Below, piece after piece: positions 22,271-33,123 of a stretch of 64,000 nt of DNA. Every line of letters begins with the position of its first letter. The stretch's first letter is position 1. The position numbers were made by a program, and so were the translations under genes. The notes beneath the pieces were generated by a model. That model made no database searches and had not been told where the DNA came from. It saw only the letters and a program-made list of their open reading frames with translations. The stretch lies in assembly GCA_030789695.1 (NCBI GenBank), contig CM061142.1:572685281-572749280 (forward strand), written 5' to 3'. This stretch comes from Scilla litardierei. Taxonomy: Eukaryota > Streptophyta > Magnoliopsida > Asparagales > Asparagaceae.

Positions 22271-23813
22271 GATGTTGACTTTGCAGTGGAGGTTGCAGCA
22301 GGATTTCTGTGAGTCTGGTATTGAGATCGTGCTTCCTGGAGAGGCTTCGTCGTTGATGTGTATGCAGATACAGTCGACGATCGTGGATCGGATCAAGGCA
22401 GGTCAGGCTAGAGATCCGAAGCTGAGGAGGATCCGTGAGCAGGTAGAAGCCGGTCTACGGACTGACTTTTTGATTTATGAAGATGGCTCGCTGAGGTATG
22501 GAGCCAGAGTTTATGTGCCAGCTGGAGATATTAGAGCGGAGTTGCTTGTTGAGGCACATAGCTCACTGTAGTCTGTACATCCTGGAGGCACCAAGATGTA
22601 CAAGGATCTTCGCCTAAATTATTGGTGGCATGGTATGAAGAGGAGTATGGCATGGAGTGTCGCCAAGTGTTTGGTATGTCAGCAGGTTAAGGCGGAACAT
22701 CAACGTACGGTAGGGTTGCTACAACCGCTTCCGATTCCGGAGTGGAAGTGGCAACACATCACTATGGATTTCGTGATTGGACTACCCCGGAGTCCGAAGC
22801 AGAATGACGCGATTTGGGTGATCGTAGACCGATTGACCAAATCCGTGCACTTTATTCCCTTCCGAGTAGGACAGTCCACTGAGACACTAGCGATGAGATA
22901 TATGGAGGAGATCATGCGACTTCACGGAGTCCCTGTGAGTATCGTGTCGGATAGATACACGAGATTCACATCTCAGTTTTGGCAGAGTCTGCAGAAGAGT
23001 CTGGGTACGAGTCTGAGTTTCAGTACCGCGTACCACCCGCAGACGGGTGGCCAGTCTGAGAGGACGATTTAGATTTTGGAGGACATGCTGAGAGCGTGCA
23101 TGTTGGACTTCAAGGGATCTTGGGAGGATCATCTCCATCATATGGATTTTGCCTACAATAACAGCTACCAGGCGAGTATTGACATGGCGCCATTCGCCGC
23201 GCTATATGGGAAGAAATGTCGATCGCCACTGAGCTGGGATGACATTGGAGACATGGAGCTGTTAGGGCCAGAGATGATTGTTGAGGCAGTGGATGTTGTG
23301 AGGAACATCCGGGAGAGGCTGAGGATCGCGCAGGACCGTTTAAAGCATTGGGTAGATGCTAAACGGTGACCTTTAGAGTTTCAGCCTGGAGACCATGTCT
23401 TTCTGAAGATTTCTTCGAACCGTGAAGTTATTCGATTTGGAAAGAGAGGCAAGCTGAGTCCGAGGTACATTGGGCTATTTGACGTCCTGGAGAGAGTTGG
23501 AGCGGTGGCTTATCGCTTGGCGTTGCCGCCATCACTGGAGGGAGTTCACGACGTGTTTCACGTATCTCAGTTACGTCGATACATCAGTGATCCGTCCCAT
23601 TCTGTAGAATTCTTGGAGATCACGGTTCGTCCGGATCTGACTTATGATCAGTAACCAGTGGAGATTCTGGATCGACGACAGAAGCAGCTGAGGAATAAGA
23701 CCGTCGACTTGGTTAGAGTGCAGTGGCGTTATGGGTCCCCTGGGGAGTCCACCTGGGAGCGTGAGGATGATATGAGCGAGCGCTTCCCGCACTTGTTTCC
23801 GAGCAGTGATTGA
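22271..23813 (+). pseudogene. Tekay integrase with C-terminal chromodomain, stops present
   Basis: The zinc domain has H-x-H near 22555-22580 and CLVC near 22669-22680. The catalytic core shows Asp in [10 protein letters not shown] (about 22762), Asp in [10 protein letters not shown] (about 22947) and Glu in GGQSERTI (about 23058). Stops lie at about 22569 (TAG), 23070 (TAG), 23367 (TGA) and 23652 (TAA). After the GPY-like block (GKLSPRYIGLFDVLERVG, then AYRLALPP) comes a chromodomain: VEILDRRQKQLRNKTVDLV and WERE, with W and E of the fold visible. Such chromodomains bind methylated histone H3 and steer insertion to heterochromatin. Confidence 0.92.
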
Positions 23814-23841
23814 TGTTGATTCCGAGGGCGGAATCATTCAT

Positions 23842-23854
23842 AAGGTGGGTAGGA
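23842..23854 (+). promoter_or_regulatory. Polypurine tract of the Tekay element
   Basis: AAGGTGGGTAGGA directly before the 3' LTR. The same tract, on the opposite strand, borders both LARD-like elements (TCCCACCCACCTTA at 40899; TCCTACCCACCTTA at 49439). Confidence 0.75.
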
Positions 23855-26644
23855 TGTCACGGTCTGTTTTCGATCGTACGCTTTTCGTGCACGTAGTCTT
23901 GTTCGTGCATGTATTTATTTTAGACCTTGTTTGTATCCGAACCCTTTGGTGTAATATGTCGGTGTGACCCTCTCGAAGAGTATTAAATTGTGAAATTATT
24001 TTGGAACGTCATTTCACGGGTCGTTCTCCCACGATTTGACTTTGTTTGAAGAGGCGTCGTGATTTTCACTTTTGTCGTGGGGCCTTTTTATTTTTAGTTT
24101 TGTTTTTCGTCGTTGAACTTGTGATCAGTCTTCTTAGTTTTGTTTCTCTCGTCAATACGGTCGCCCCAGTATTTATTTCATAATTTTAGGGCTCCGTTTG
24201 ACCCACTTTCACTTTTTCCCTAGTTTAAATATTGGTTAACCCTAAGTATCACAAGGTTTCTTTCCCCCAATAATTAATTGATAATGATATTCATCCAAAT
24301 GTTGACTTAGCCCACTTTTCCCCACATGACCGCACATACCCAGGGAGGGAGAGAGGGTGTGAGATCTTGGGTGTTTAATAATTTATAATAACAAATTTTT
24401 AACCTAAAACAACCCTAACTACCCTAACCTAGACCCCCCCACGTGATCAGCCCCCTCTCCACTATTTAATAGACCTAGGGTTATTTCTTTTCTCTCCCAA
24501 CATCTCAAACGCAGCCGCCCTCATTTTTTTTCGCACGCAGCACAAAAAAACCCGCCGCCCCCTATATTTCTCTCGCCTTCTTCCTCAGTTCGCTGCCGAC
24601 CTGCCCTAGGACGCCGCCCCAACCTCCCTCCGACCCCTGCACCGCCGTGGACCCCCAACCCCACCGGTCTTTACCCCCGTTCGCCAGAAAACACGATGCG
24701 TGTGTGAGTTGTGGCAGCAGCAACTCGCCACCGCCGCGCGCTGTTCCGACGCCGTCGCCGCCGTGAGTCGGCCCCCGTCGACCCCCTTGGACCCCCTGCC
24801 GCCGACGGCAGCCCCCTCTGGTCGTCCAAGCTTCGAAACAGCGAGTTCTCGCTGTTTCGCGTTCTAACAACGTCTCGATGCGTCGTTACTCTGATCTCGT
24901 CGCCCTCAATTACTGTTGGATCGTTTCGACAGCCTCCTACCTCGCCTAGAGGTGTTCCTCGACGTCACGATCAGCCTCTACGACGCTCAACGTCGTAGTC
25001 TCGTGTGCGTCGACCCCTTCGTCTCCGTTCGTCGTTATGGCTTCCCGTGAGCCGTAGATCTTCAACCGTCCACCTTGCTCGCTGGTTTGGACTCTTCTCG
25101 CTGATCTCGTCGCTGTTCAAGGATTGGGGATCGTGAATCATATTTTGGAATCTGAATCAAGAGCGCTATCTTTATTCCAACCCCTGACATCGCTACTCGA
25201 CGTCAGTGTAGCTCTCGCGTCGTGCAAGGGTACATTTCTGATCTCTTAGGACCCCCAACCAATGCATGTTAATCAAGATTGAAATCAGTATTTAAATTGC
25301 TTAGTAAATCACTAATGAAGATAATCTAATTTGGGACTGTAGGTTGGTGAATCCGAGCACATAGGTAGATTGGACTGATTGAACGGGGTTTCCAGAACAT
25401 CTGATTGCAGGCAAGTGAAACTTGTCAACTTGTGTTTAGGCCATGTTTTAGGCTATCCCTCGTTTTTAGCTTAAAAGAGACTAGGCAACGAAATGATAGT
25501 CGCCTAGACGCAACTTCAAGATCTAGCTTGACAACGAAGCTAGATCTGATACCCTGCCATGCCATTTATACATTTTACCTGTCACGTTTAATTTCTATAT
25601 CTGTACGCACTTTATCTGATACCCTGCCATGCCATTCATACATTTTGCCTGTCACGTTTAATTTTTATATATGTACGCACTTTATTTGTACTCTTGCCTT
25701 GCCATGCATCCTAACATGTCATTCCATTCTTGAATGTTTGCTTTCATAGCACACGCTACTTGTACTTCCTTGTTGAGGCTAGGCACCTGCGTTGCAGGCA
25801 CAATCCTATGCCAAGTAAACTTCCTGGCTCGTGAAACAGAAGCGGGCTACGTGTGTTGGTCAAAAGCCAATGCCCGATTACACTTGGAGGGGTAGGGTTA
25901 AGCGATCACTTGAGCGTAGGAGTTGGCCCGTACAGCCGCTCCAGCCAAAGGGCATAAACTCTGTGCACGACGTGCTTACTTGTCTTGTAAATCCATGTGA
26001 ATGTTTTAGTAGTTTTGCTACCCTTGCCTTGTCATACTTGTTGCACTTTCTTACTTGTTGCATCCATGCCTTAAACTGCCATGTCATCGCATATTTTAGA
26101 ACTGCTAGGTTGTTTTCCCTTTCTTTTAGTTTCCTTGCACAAAGTCTCTTGTAGACTTTGCTGACATGCGCCCTCGTCTATTTTGGGTGTCGCATGTTAG
26201 TTGCTGAGCCAGAGCACGTTGCTGAGGACGAGGTGTTTGCTGAGGCTGAGCCTGAGTCCACTGTTGACGTGGAGTTCGAGAACACTGGCGACCAGTCGTA
26301 GAGACTTCTTTCTGTGATGCTTTCTACTTAGTTCTTGTTAGGTTGTTGGTGCGTATCGGCTTTACCTTTTTCGTATGTTTATTTCTGTTGGCCATGCTTG
26401 GGGCCTTTTAGACTCTTTTATACCTGGTGGCTTTTCTACGATGTTTGAACATTATTTGTGGACATTTTGAGATTGGAATAACTTTATCTATCTCTCTTCT
26501 TTTATTATTATTTTTGTTCTGTTCGTAATTATAAGGACCTTTACTTGGTTATACCAGACGCTTTACAGACTGTAGCCTCACAACTTCAAGTCTGAGCGGA
26601 CTTTTCATGCCTCGCTTTCCATATTTGGAAAGCGGGTCGTGACA
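23855..26644 (+). repeat. 3' LTR of the Tekay element
   Basis: Matches 16377-19169 throughout, including the GC-rich block (about 24520-25130). Starts TGTCACGG and ends GTCGTGACA, then GCAAT. Confidence 0.93.
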
Positions 26645-26649
26645 GCAAT

Positions 26650-27121
26650 CTCTCGGGCAAGTACCACTATCATGGATCACAAACCCTAGATGAAAACCTT
26701 ATAAACTTGGTTGAATCAATCACATCACACCCCTAATCACCAATCTACCCTGAAAATCATAGGTTTAGCATCTAAACCCTAAAATCCTAGGGCTCATCCA
26801 TTAGCCTTAGATGGAACTACTCACTAAACATGTTAAAAATAAGAAAAACAATGAAAATAGTGGGATTAAACATCATAGCAGCAATTAATAATAAAAAAAC
26901 AAGAGAAATAGGGAAGAAAATTTATAAACCAAGAGAATACAAAAATCTATTGAACTGCTTGAAGAACCCAACAATAATCCAATATTACAAGCTCCAACTC
27001 CTTCCAAAACCTTTATACTTGCTCAAGAGAATTAGCGGCTGCTCAAAAACGAAATAAAACTCAATTTCTAATTCCTCTCCAAACCTAGGAAAGTCATTTT
27101 GTTTTTATACATGTGGGTTTG
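26650..27121 (-). repeat. Element B LTR, piece 2, with TATA box
   Basis: Continues piece 1 after the Tekay insertion. On the minus strand TATAAAAA lies at 27109-27102, close to the right edge. It ends in GTTTG (27117-27121), the target duplication of element A. In the uninterrupted LTR the CTCGACCGAG-type array of piece 3 would lie about 75 bases upstream of this TATA box. Confidence 0.6.
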
Positions 27122-28678
27122 TGACCGGCGCCCCGCTTGAGTCGCGGCGGCGCGGTGTCGTTTACCGCAAGTTTCACGGTTAGTGTAGGGTGCGGGAATA
27201 TCGAACTCAGGGAGGCGAGGTTGTGCTTGGGTCAGGTATGACCTAAATCACCCCGAGGGGCGAGCTAGCCCGAATCGGTGGTTGGTTGTCACAAAAGAAA
27301 ATAAAAGCGTATGAACGAAAAGAAAGTAAACCCGGGACTTCGGTTTCCAACCCGACGAGAGACCCTCGCCGATACGGCCTACGGGTATGGATAGCGATCG
27401 GGATTAGGGTCTAATGGTGAGACGTTGCCTCTGAAGGTGGTACCGGCGTCCCATGGGCCCGATATTCCGGTCGGTGCCCAGGATGATACACCGGACTTCC
27501 CGGATTCGATCAGTGGGCACTCCCGTGTCCATTAACACTGATCGATCCCGGGAGCACTAAGTCCGCAACGATATCTCCCGACGTCTCATCCTACCGCTCC
27601 CGCGTGCTAGGACTTGGTGTCTACGCTAAAGGCGTGAGCTATGGCTAGGGAGTCAACCGCCAAGTTTATTCCCCCTCGGCCCGACGGTCAAAGGCGGTCT
27701 TTTTCCCGCCGATGACAATGAAACGCCCCGCGTAACCGTTAGATTCCTACTCCCTATCGATTTCCTAACCCTATGGACGCATCGGGAAGAGCCCCCGAAG
27801 GGGTTTCCACCAAAATCCCAGATTTGGGAACTACTCACAAAAATTCATGAAAAAGCAATCTAAATGAAATTTAACCGTTGGAATCATAATCGGACAATTG
27901 CAATGCGGAAGTGATAGAGTAATAAAGACAATACTAAAATTTTAGAAAGATCTGAAAACTTACAAAAGAGTAACAATTACAGCCGTCACAAGGAAATAAA
28001 ACAGTAGAACAACAGCAACTCCCGTTTCTGGAACCCTATGGGTTCTATATATAGGCCGTCGCATCAACCGATCGGTTGACAAGTTAACCGATCGGTTGAT
28101 CCGTTACAAATAAATATCAGAAAACGGCGAGTTTTCACCCGATCACATGAACCGATCGGGTGAGTTCTTGAGCGACCGGTTGGATCTTGGAGCGGTCGGG
28201 TGAATGGGCCGGTTCGACGTCCGTGTCTTCAGCTCATCTTTCTCAGCTACAGATGAACCGATCGGGTGAGAGTCACCCGATCGGTTGGCGCTTTGCTTCG
28301 AGAAAACAGAGAATAGCCCCCGCTGAACCGGTCTGTGAACCGGTCAGGTGACTTCGTTGTGAGCTGCGGGAGAGACCGATTGGTGCACGCGTGCATCACC
28401 CGATCGGTTGGAGATGACCAACTGATCGGGTGAGGGGCTGAAAGATGAATATTTCGCCGTTTGACCCCCTGGATCACGCGTGACTTCTCCCGTTGCTCCG
28501 GGGACTTGGGATATCATCGTAAAAGGTCCCCTACGTGGTCGAACTCCTGCAATCATGGACAAACAAAGAAAAGTGAAAGAAAACGGGAAAATATACGAAA
28601 ACGAATAAGAGACGGCGGAAAAAACGGAGAAACACAAAAGAAAACGTGCGTGAATATATAAAATATAAGCGCACGTCA
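27122..28678 (-). repeat. 3' LTR of element A, with palindrome array and TATA box
   Basis: The array of CCGATCGG-centred words occupies 28065-28437. On the minus strand it is followed after about 10 bases by CTATATATAG (28045-28054). The array includes oppositely oriented pairs such as AACCGATCGGGTGA / TCACCCGATCGGTT (28255-28286). A 12-base duplication (AACCGGTCTGTG-like, about 28326-28350) makes this copy longer than the other. Confidence 0.93.
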
Positions 28679-30165
28679 AAATCCCCCAAGCTGAACTCTT
28701 CCTCGTCCTCGAGGAAGATGAGTGAGAGTAGGAGCTCGGAAGGGGAAAATAGAGAGGAAGAAAGAAAAAGAAAACTCTAAGCCCTAGATCGCCCATCAGA
28801 GCCAACAAAATCAAAAACCACTCACCTAGCAAGCAAACACCAAATCACACCACTAAACCTAGGAAAGCGAGTCCAAATAAGTGTCGTGGGTCCACGCAGT
28901 GAAGCGCGAGTGAGCGTGGTCGTGTGCTAGCAAATGGTGATGCTTTCTACGATGTGCTACGAGGCTCGATATACACAAATCCAAGATATGACCCAAATAT
29001 CGAATCGAATTGAATTAAGCGGCGAATATAAGTTCAAGCACGCATGAGAATAGAGAGAATAGAAGTGTATCATGCATCGGGGACTCCACAACTAGGGTTA
29101 AGGAAATCACGCCACTATAGCCTAGATACTAGCTAAAAAGTTCCTAAGCCAAGTGTTTTTGATAACGACGGGGGTTGAGATGATGTGGAGAAGAACACTT
29201 GGTGCAAATTCTCGCCTTCCATTCATTCTTGGCAAGTATGAAAATATTCACACGGGAATTTTTTTTGGGTTTTGGGTATTTGCATATTTTTTTGGCTTTT
29301 TGGCTATACAATCTTTTTCTTTTCTTTTCTTTTTGGGTTTTTCTTTTCTTTTCTCCTTTTTTTTGGATTTTTGGGATATTGGCTATACACATGTGTACTC
29401 TCCCAAGTGGGAGAACGGTACACGACGAGGGGATTTGCACCAAGTAAAACAAAAAAGAAGTCGAAATCTAAACACTCGGGCAAAGGAGACTATTCTTGCT
29501 AAATAGAGCTTAGGCTAAATGGGTTATCCTAGTCCTTAGTTGTGGAATCCCGACGCATGCGAATTGAAGTATACGATATAAATAGCATGCATATAGAAGC
29601 AGACATTAGAAGCAAATACCGCATATTCAATATCGAAACATGATAATCTAGGGGTCATTCCTGAACAGGTATATAAAGTAAAACCACAAAGCAGAAGCAC
29701 ACCAAATGCTAGTCACGACACACGACTCACAAAAAGCTAAGTGGACCCACGATGCGTGAAAGGCAAGAGGACTCGAAATCCTAGGGTTAGTGAGTGTGAT
29801 TATCGATGCAATGCTAGGTGTGTGTGACTTTGTGGCGATTCATCATAGGATTCATTTCTGGGAGAAAGAGCTACAGAAAGAAGGAAAAAGAAAAAAGAAA
29901 AACACGATGGAAAACGACTCAAATAACGTAGAAAAACAACACAAATGACGCACGAAGTGCGACTCCCCCAAGCTGAAACTTGCATTGCCCTCAATGCAAT
30001 AAGAGTGAGTACGGGAGGGCAATGAAAATGGGGGGGATACGCACAGACACGAAAAGAAATGAAAACGAGGAAAACACATAGATGAAACCGAAAAAGAAAG
30101 AAAGATCAAAATCAAAATCAAACAATACGAAAATAAAAATAAAATAAAATAACACGACACGACAC
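28679..30165 (-). other. Purine tract and 3' non-coding part of element A
   Basis: Next to the LTR, the minus strand reads AGCTTGGGGGATTT (28692-28679), the likely plus-strand primer, preceded by CTCGAGGACGAGGAAGAG, a motif shared with element C (58338-58355). Further AGCTTGGGGGA-type tracts occur at about 29967-29978 and 30240-30251. The latter lies inside the open frame. No ORF has a recognisable product. T-rich runs lie around 29255-29370. Confidence 0.75.
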
Positions 30166-30828
30166 TCAAAAAGTGAAAAACAAACACACACAAAAAATGA
30201 GAAAAACAAACAAAACACGACAGCACACCAAAGTAGACGTCCCCCAAGCTAGACCAGAAAGAGCTAGCGAAACGATATGATCAATGAAATCCAGATATGT
30301 GCAAGGGGGAGTCAAAAACAAAAGGGGTGAATCTAGAAAACAACACGCAAATAGTCCCCTCCCTCCGACAGAGACAAAGCGGGGCCCCGAAAAGACAGAT
30401 GGGCACAAAAATGGGGGGGGCAAAAGCGGGAGAGAAAAATCAAGCAGGGGCACCACCCTCTGGGGTGGTGACGGGGGCCTGCGCTGGGGACCAGGGGTCG
30501 TGGGGGGTGGAATGTGGAGCTCGGAGACGTCGGGTGGGTCTTCGCGGATGTGGTGAACGAAGCTTTGAAGGAAGGGGAGGTCACGGTCGACGGATTCCTG
30601 GGTTATCCGACCACCCTGACCAGCAAGGAGGACCATGGCCGTGAATCGGTCGGCATGGTCATCGGATTGGAATTGCATCCCATATTCGGGATCGTAACCG
30701 GGAGGTGGGGAAGTGGTGCGTGGTGTGGTGGATGGGTTAGAGGTGGTGGGCTGTGTGCGACGGGTACGACGGGTGGGCCTAGGGTTCGAAGAGCTAGCGT
30801 CGGTGGGTTTAATACGGCGGGGAGGCAT
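30166..30828 (-). CDS. Accessory ORF of element A, shortened Athila ORF-1-like protein
   Basis: The minus-strand ATG at 30828 opens a 220-codon frame starting MPPRRIKPTDASSSNPRPTR, followed by a basic Thr/Arg/Pro-rich region, a short helical block (DRFTAMVLLAGQGGRITQE, LPFLQSFVHHIRE) and a Pro-rich tail. The start (MPPR) and the helix plus Pro-rich end match the two ends of the longer element B ORF, while the central Athila ORF-1-like domain is missing. I infer an internal deletion. The last 80 residues are hydrophobic and may be translated non-coding DNA. The frame is also open upstream to 31197; 30828 was chosen by comparison with B. The internal promoter-like module lies about 440 bases upstream. 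Confidence 0.5.
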   Translation of the reverse strand: MPPRRIKPTDASSSNPRPTRRTRRTQPTTSNPSTTPRTTSPPPGYDPEYGMQFQSDDHADRFTAMVLLAGQGGRITQESVDRDLPFLQSFVHHIREDPPDVSELHIPPPTTPGPQRRPPSPPQRVVPLLDFSLPLLPPPFLCPSVFSGPRFVSVGGRGLFACCFLDSPLLFLTPPCTYLDFIDHIVSLALSGLAWGTSTLVCCRVLFVFLIFCVCLFFTF

Positions 30829-31265
30829 TGTGTAGGTGTTGTTTGTGCGCGTAGGTGTGTGAGAGTACAACGAATTCAACACAAACACAAAATACGACCA
30901 ACAAGCAAACAGAATATTTAGGAAAAGATTAAAATTAAGCAAAGGAGCGAGGTTACCCAAAATGAGATGAAGATAGTTGCTCGTGGATGTCCCGATGCTG
31001 CCCGATTGGAGCACGATGTGAAGCCGCAGCGATCTCTTCAACAAGTTCCGAAGCGGGGGGGGGGAAAATGGGGGAAATCTAGGGTTTGTGTGTAGGGAGA
31101 TGACGGGGGAATGGAGAGAAATGATGGTGGATGGGTAGGGAAATGGTTGGAGAAGAAGATCGAGGCTGATCTCGGGGAAGAAAGCAGGAAGGCGCACGAC
31201 GGGAGACGAAACGGCAGAGGTTCGGGCGATCGGGCGAGGGAGAAAACGAACGGGTGTCGGGGGGG
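30829..31265 (-). other. Leader region of the element A accessory ORF
   Basis: Region between the predicted internal TATA box and the accessory ORF, about 440 bases. On the minus strand it is pyrimidine-rich near the TATA box and becomes AT-rich near the ATG. It contains a C-run (G9 on the plus strand near 31056). An intron is possible but not demonstrable. Confidence 0.45.
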
Positions 31266-31632
31266 TTATATAGGGTTTTAAGTCGAACCGATCGGGTGAC
31301 TTGTCACCCGATCGGTTGACTATTAAGTCGAAAATCTTGCCAAAGAAATGCTACAGGCGAACCGATCGGTTGAATTGTCAACCGATCGGTTGGCCGCTCC
31401 ACTCAATTTCCCGAGAACTTAGGGCTGCTCACCCGGTCGCGTCAACCGATCGTGCTAGAACTCAACCGATCGGTTGATATTCCCCAAAATTTCCCGAGAG
31501 TTCTCCCCAGCTCACCCGGTCTGCCACCCGGTCTCTTCATTACTCAACCGATCGGGTCATATGGGGACAGATCTCGGCATGTATCTGATACATCCCAACC
31601 GATCGGGTGAGTTGTCACCCGATCGGTTGGGG
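31266..31632 (-). promoter_or_regulatory. Internal promoter-like module of element A: TATA box plus palindrome array
   Basis: On the minus strand a canonical TATATAA (31272-31266) is preceded by an array at 31632-31285 made of the same CCGATCGG words as the LTR array. Three inverted pairs could fold as hairpins: 31285-31320 (stem AACCGATCGGGTGAC), 31361-31394 (ACCGATCGGTTGA) and 31596-31630 (AACCGATCGGGTGA). The order and spacing, array then TATA then leader then ORF, copy the LTR layout. No LTR end lies nearby, so this is not simply a nested LTR. Confidence 0.6.
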
Positions 31633-31824
31633 CCTGTTTCCTGCAAAAACCAAGAAATTTGCTTAAGTCCCCGAACGGATGTTCTCGCGGCTGATTTTAT
31701 TTATAAAAATAGATAAAACAAAGTAAAAATTAACGCTAAAAAGTGGGAAAAAGTTTAGAACATGGGTTGCCTCCCATGAAGCGCACTTGTTTAACGTCGT
31801 TGGCTCGACGCCCGCAAGAGATGC

Positions 31825-33123
31825 TCATGGTGGATGATACGGGTGATGCCCAAACTTCGGCATCTCTTCCTTGTTGGAGCTGAAGGCGCTTGGAGTAGTC
31901 AGCGGCTGGAAAAATACTTGCTCGACTACCCTCCCTTTGTTCTTGAGATCCGGGGGCTTTTCCTTGGTGTTGGCGCTTCCCGCCATCTTCTTCAGGATCC
32001 GGACCTCGTCTTTAGTGAGGTCTGTGAGCTCTTTCCCCGTTCTCCTCGCAGGAGGAGTCTTGGGGAACCCGGGAGGGGTCGTTCTTGCTGCACTTGGTTT
32101 TCCAGCAGCTTCTTTGTCTTCGGGGCCTTCTTCATCTTCTAAATACCCCAAGTCATCGGGGGGGTTTCTCAGGAGAATCTCCCAGGAGCTCTCCTCTACA
32201 GCTTTTTCTTCTTCTATCTCAACCAAATTGCATCCAGGGTCATCAGGGGGATCGGGGTGCTTCATAGATAAACCCAGGTCAAACTCAACTTTCTCTCCGC
32301 CGACGTTCAAAGATAGTTTTCCGTTCTTCACATCTATTAGAACGCCAGCAGTGGCCGTGAAAGGCCGTCCCAGGATAATGGGGGTGTGTGCGTCTTCGGG
32401 CATGTCCATGACCACAAAGTCCACAGGCACATGCACCCCTCTCACATTTACCGGTAGGTCATCAACAATTCCCACCGGGTATTTGACCGACCGGTCAGCT
32501 AGTTGCAGGGTCATCCCGGTGGGCTCCAAATCACCCATTCCTATTCTCTTGTACATCGACAAGGGCATCAAGCTAACACTCGCTCCGAGATCGACGAGTG
32601 CACGATGAATCTTCACTGATCCGATCGTGCAAGGAATGGAAAAGCTCCCCGGGTCTTTAAGTTTCGGCGGATTTGCCCTCTGGATAAGAGCGCTACACTC
32701 CGCCGTCAACACTACTTTCTCCTTTCTGGACCCTCTAGTCACCAAATCTTTCAAGAATTTTGCATAGGAGGGGATTGTTTCGATTGCTTCTAGGAAGGGG
32801 ATCTGCAAACTCAGGTCCTTGACCATGGCGAAGAACTTGCCATATTTCTCATCAATTTTTGCCTGAGCCAATCGTTGGGGAAATGGCACAACGGGTTTAT
32901 ACACTTTAGGGCTCTCTTCCTCCTTCTCTTTCTCTTCTTCAGAGACTCCCTCCGGAGTCATAGGATTTGATGACGAAGCACCGGCGTCATTTGATTTTTC
33001 AGTTGGTCTCTCAACGACCAATGGTGCTTCCGGGTTGCCAGGGGGCACTCTAGTAGGAATTTGTGTCCCGCTTCTCAGAACGATAGCGGACACATTCGCG
33101 TGCTCGTGCACGAGTGCCAATGT
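31825..33123 (-). CDS. Element A protease region
   Basis: Continues in the gag frame after one TAG codon. It begins with the NVSAIVLRSGT block typical of the gag-protease junction in Athila elements and then an acidic linker. The conserved VPFPQRLAQAK and FFAMVKDLSLQIPFLEAIE segment follows, then a retropepsin-like domain with VDLGASVSLMPLSMY (active site D-L-G, about 32596-32555 on the minus strand) and PIILGRPF. It stops at a TGA (31827-31825) with no reverse transcriptase behind it. The region just downstream (GTTAAACAAGTGCGCTTCAT on the minus strand, 31795-31776) is non-coding. Confidence 0.85.
   Translation of the reverse strand, partial: TLALVHEHANVSAIVLRSGTQIPTRVPPGNPEAPLVVERPTEKSNDAGASSSNPMTPEGVSEEEKEKEEESPKVYKPVVPFPQRLAQAKIDEKYGKFFAMVKDLSLQIPFLEAIETIPSYAKFLKDLVTRGSRKEKVVLTAECSALIQRANPPKLKDPGSFSIPCTIGSVKIHRALVDLGASVSLMPLSMYKRIGMGDLEPTGMTLQLADRSVKYPVGIVDDLPVNVRGVHVPVDFVVMDMPEDAHTPIILGRPFTATAGVLIDVKNGKLSLNVGGEKVEFDLGLSMKHPDPPDDPGCNLVEIEEEKAVEESSWEILLRNPPDDLGYLEDEEGPEDKEAAGKPSAARTTPPGFPKTPPARRTGKELTDLTKDEVRILKKMAGSANTKEKPPDLKNKGRVVEQVFFQPLTTPSAFSSNKEEMPKFGHHPYHPP

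Larger units (their letters stand above)
16377..26644 (+). mobile_element. Complete Ty3/gypsy chromovirus of Tekay/Del type, decayed
   Basis: LTRs of 2793 and 2790 bp, both starting TGTCA and ending GTGACA, enclose gag, traces of protease, reverse transcriptase, RNase H, integrase and a C-terminal chromodomain. The order reverse transcriptase before integrase defines gypsy; the chromodomain and very long LTRs fit Tekay/Del. The duplication GCAAT flanks both ends (16372-16376, 26645-26649). The LTR segments I compared differ by about 5%. Several stops and frameshifts make it non-autonomous. It sits inside the LTR of element B. Confidence 0.95.

Noticed and set aside
27653..27838. 61-codon minus-strand frame identical in both LTRs of element A (also 35290-35475)
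   Set aside because: LTR duplicates of a young element; the identity is not evidence of coding.
28065..28437. CRISPR-like array reading of the repeated CCGATCGG words
   Set aside because: Spacing is irregular, repeats are only 8-16 bases and vary, no cas genes, and the host is a plant; they are promoter-associated words in an LTR.
31871..32608. 245-codon plus-strand open frame
   Set aside because: It is the antisense shadow of the element A protease, which has clear family motifs on the minus strand.
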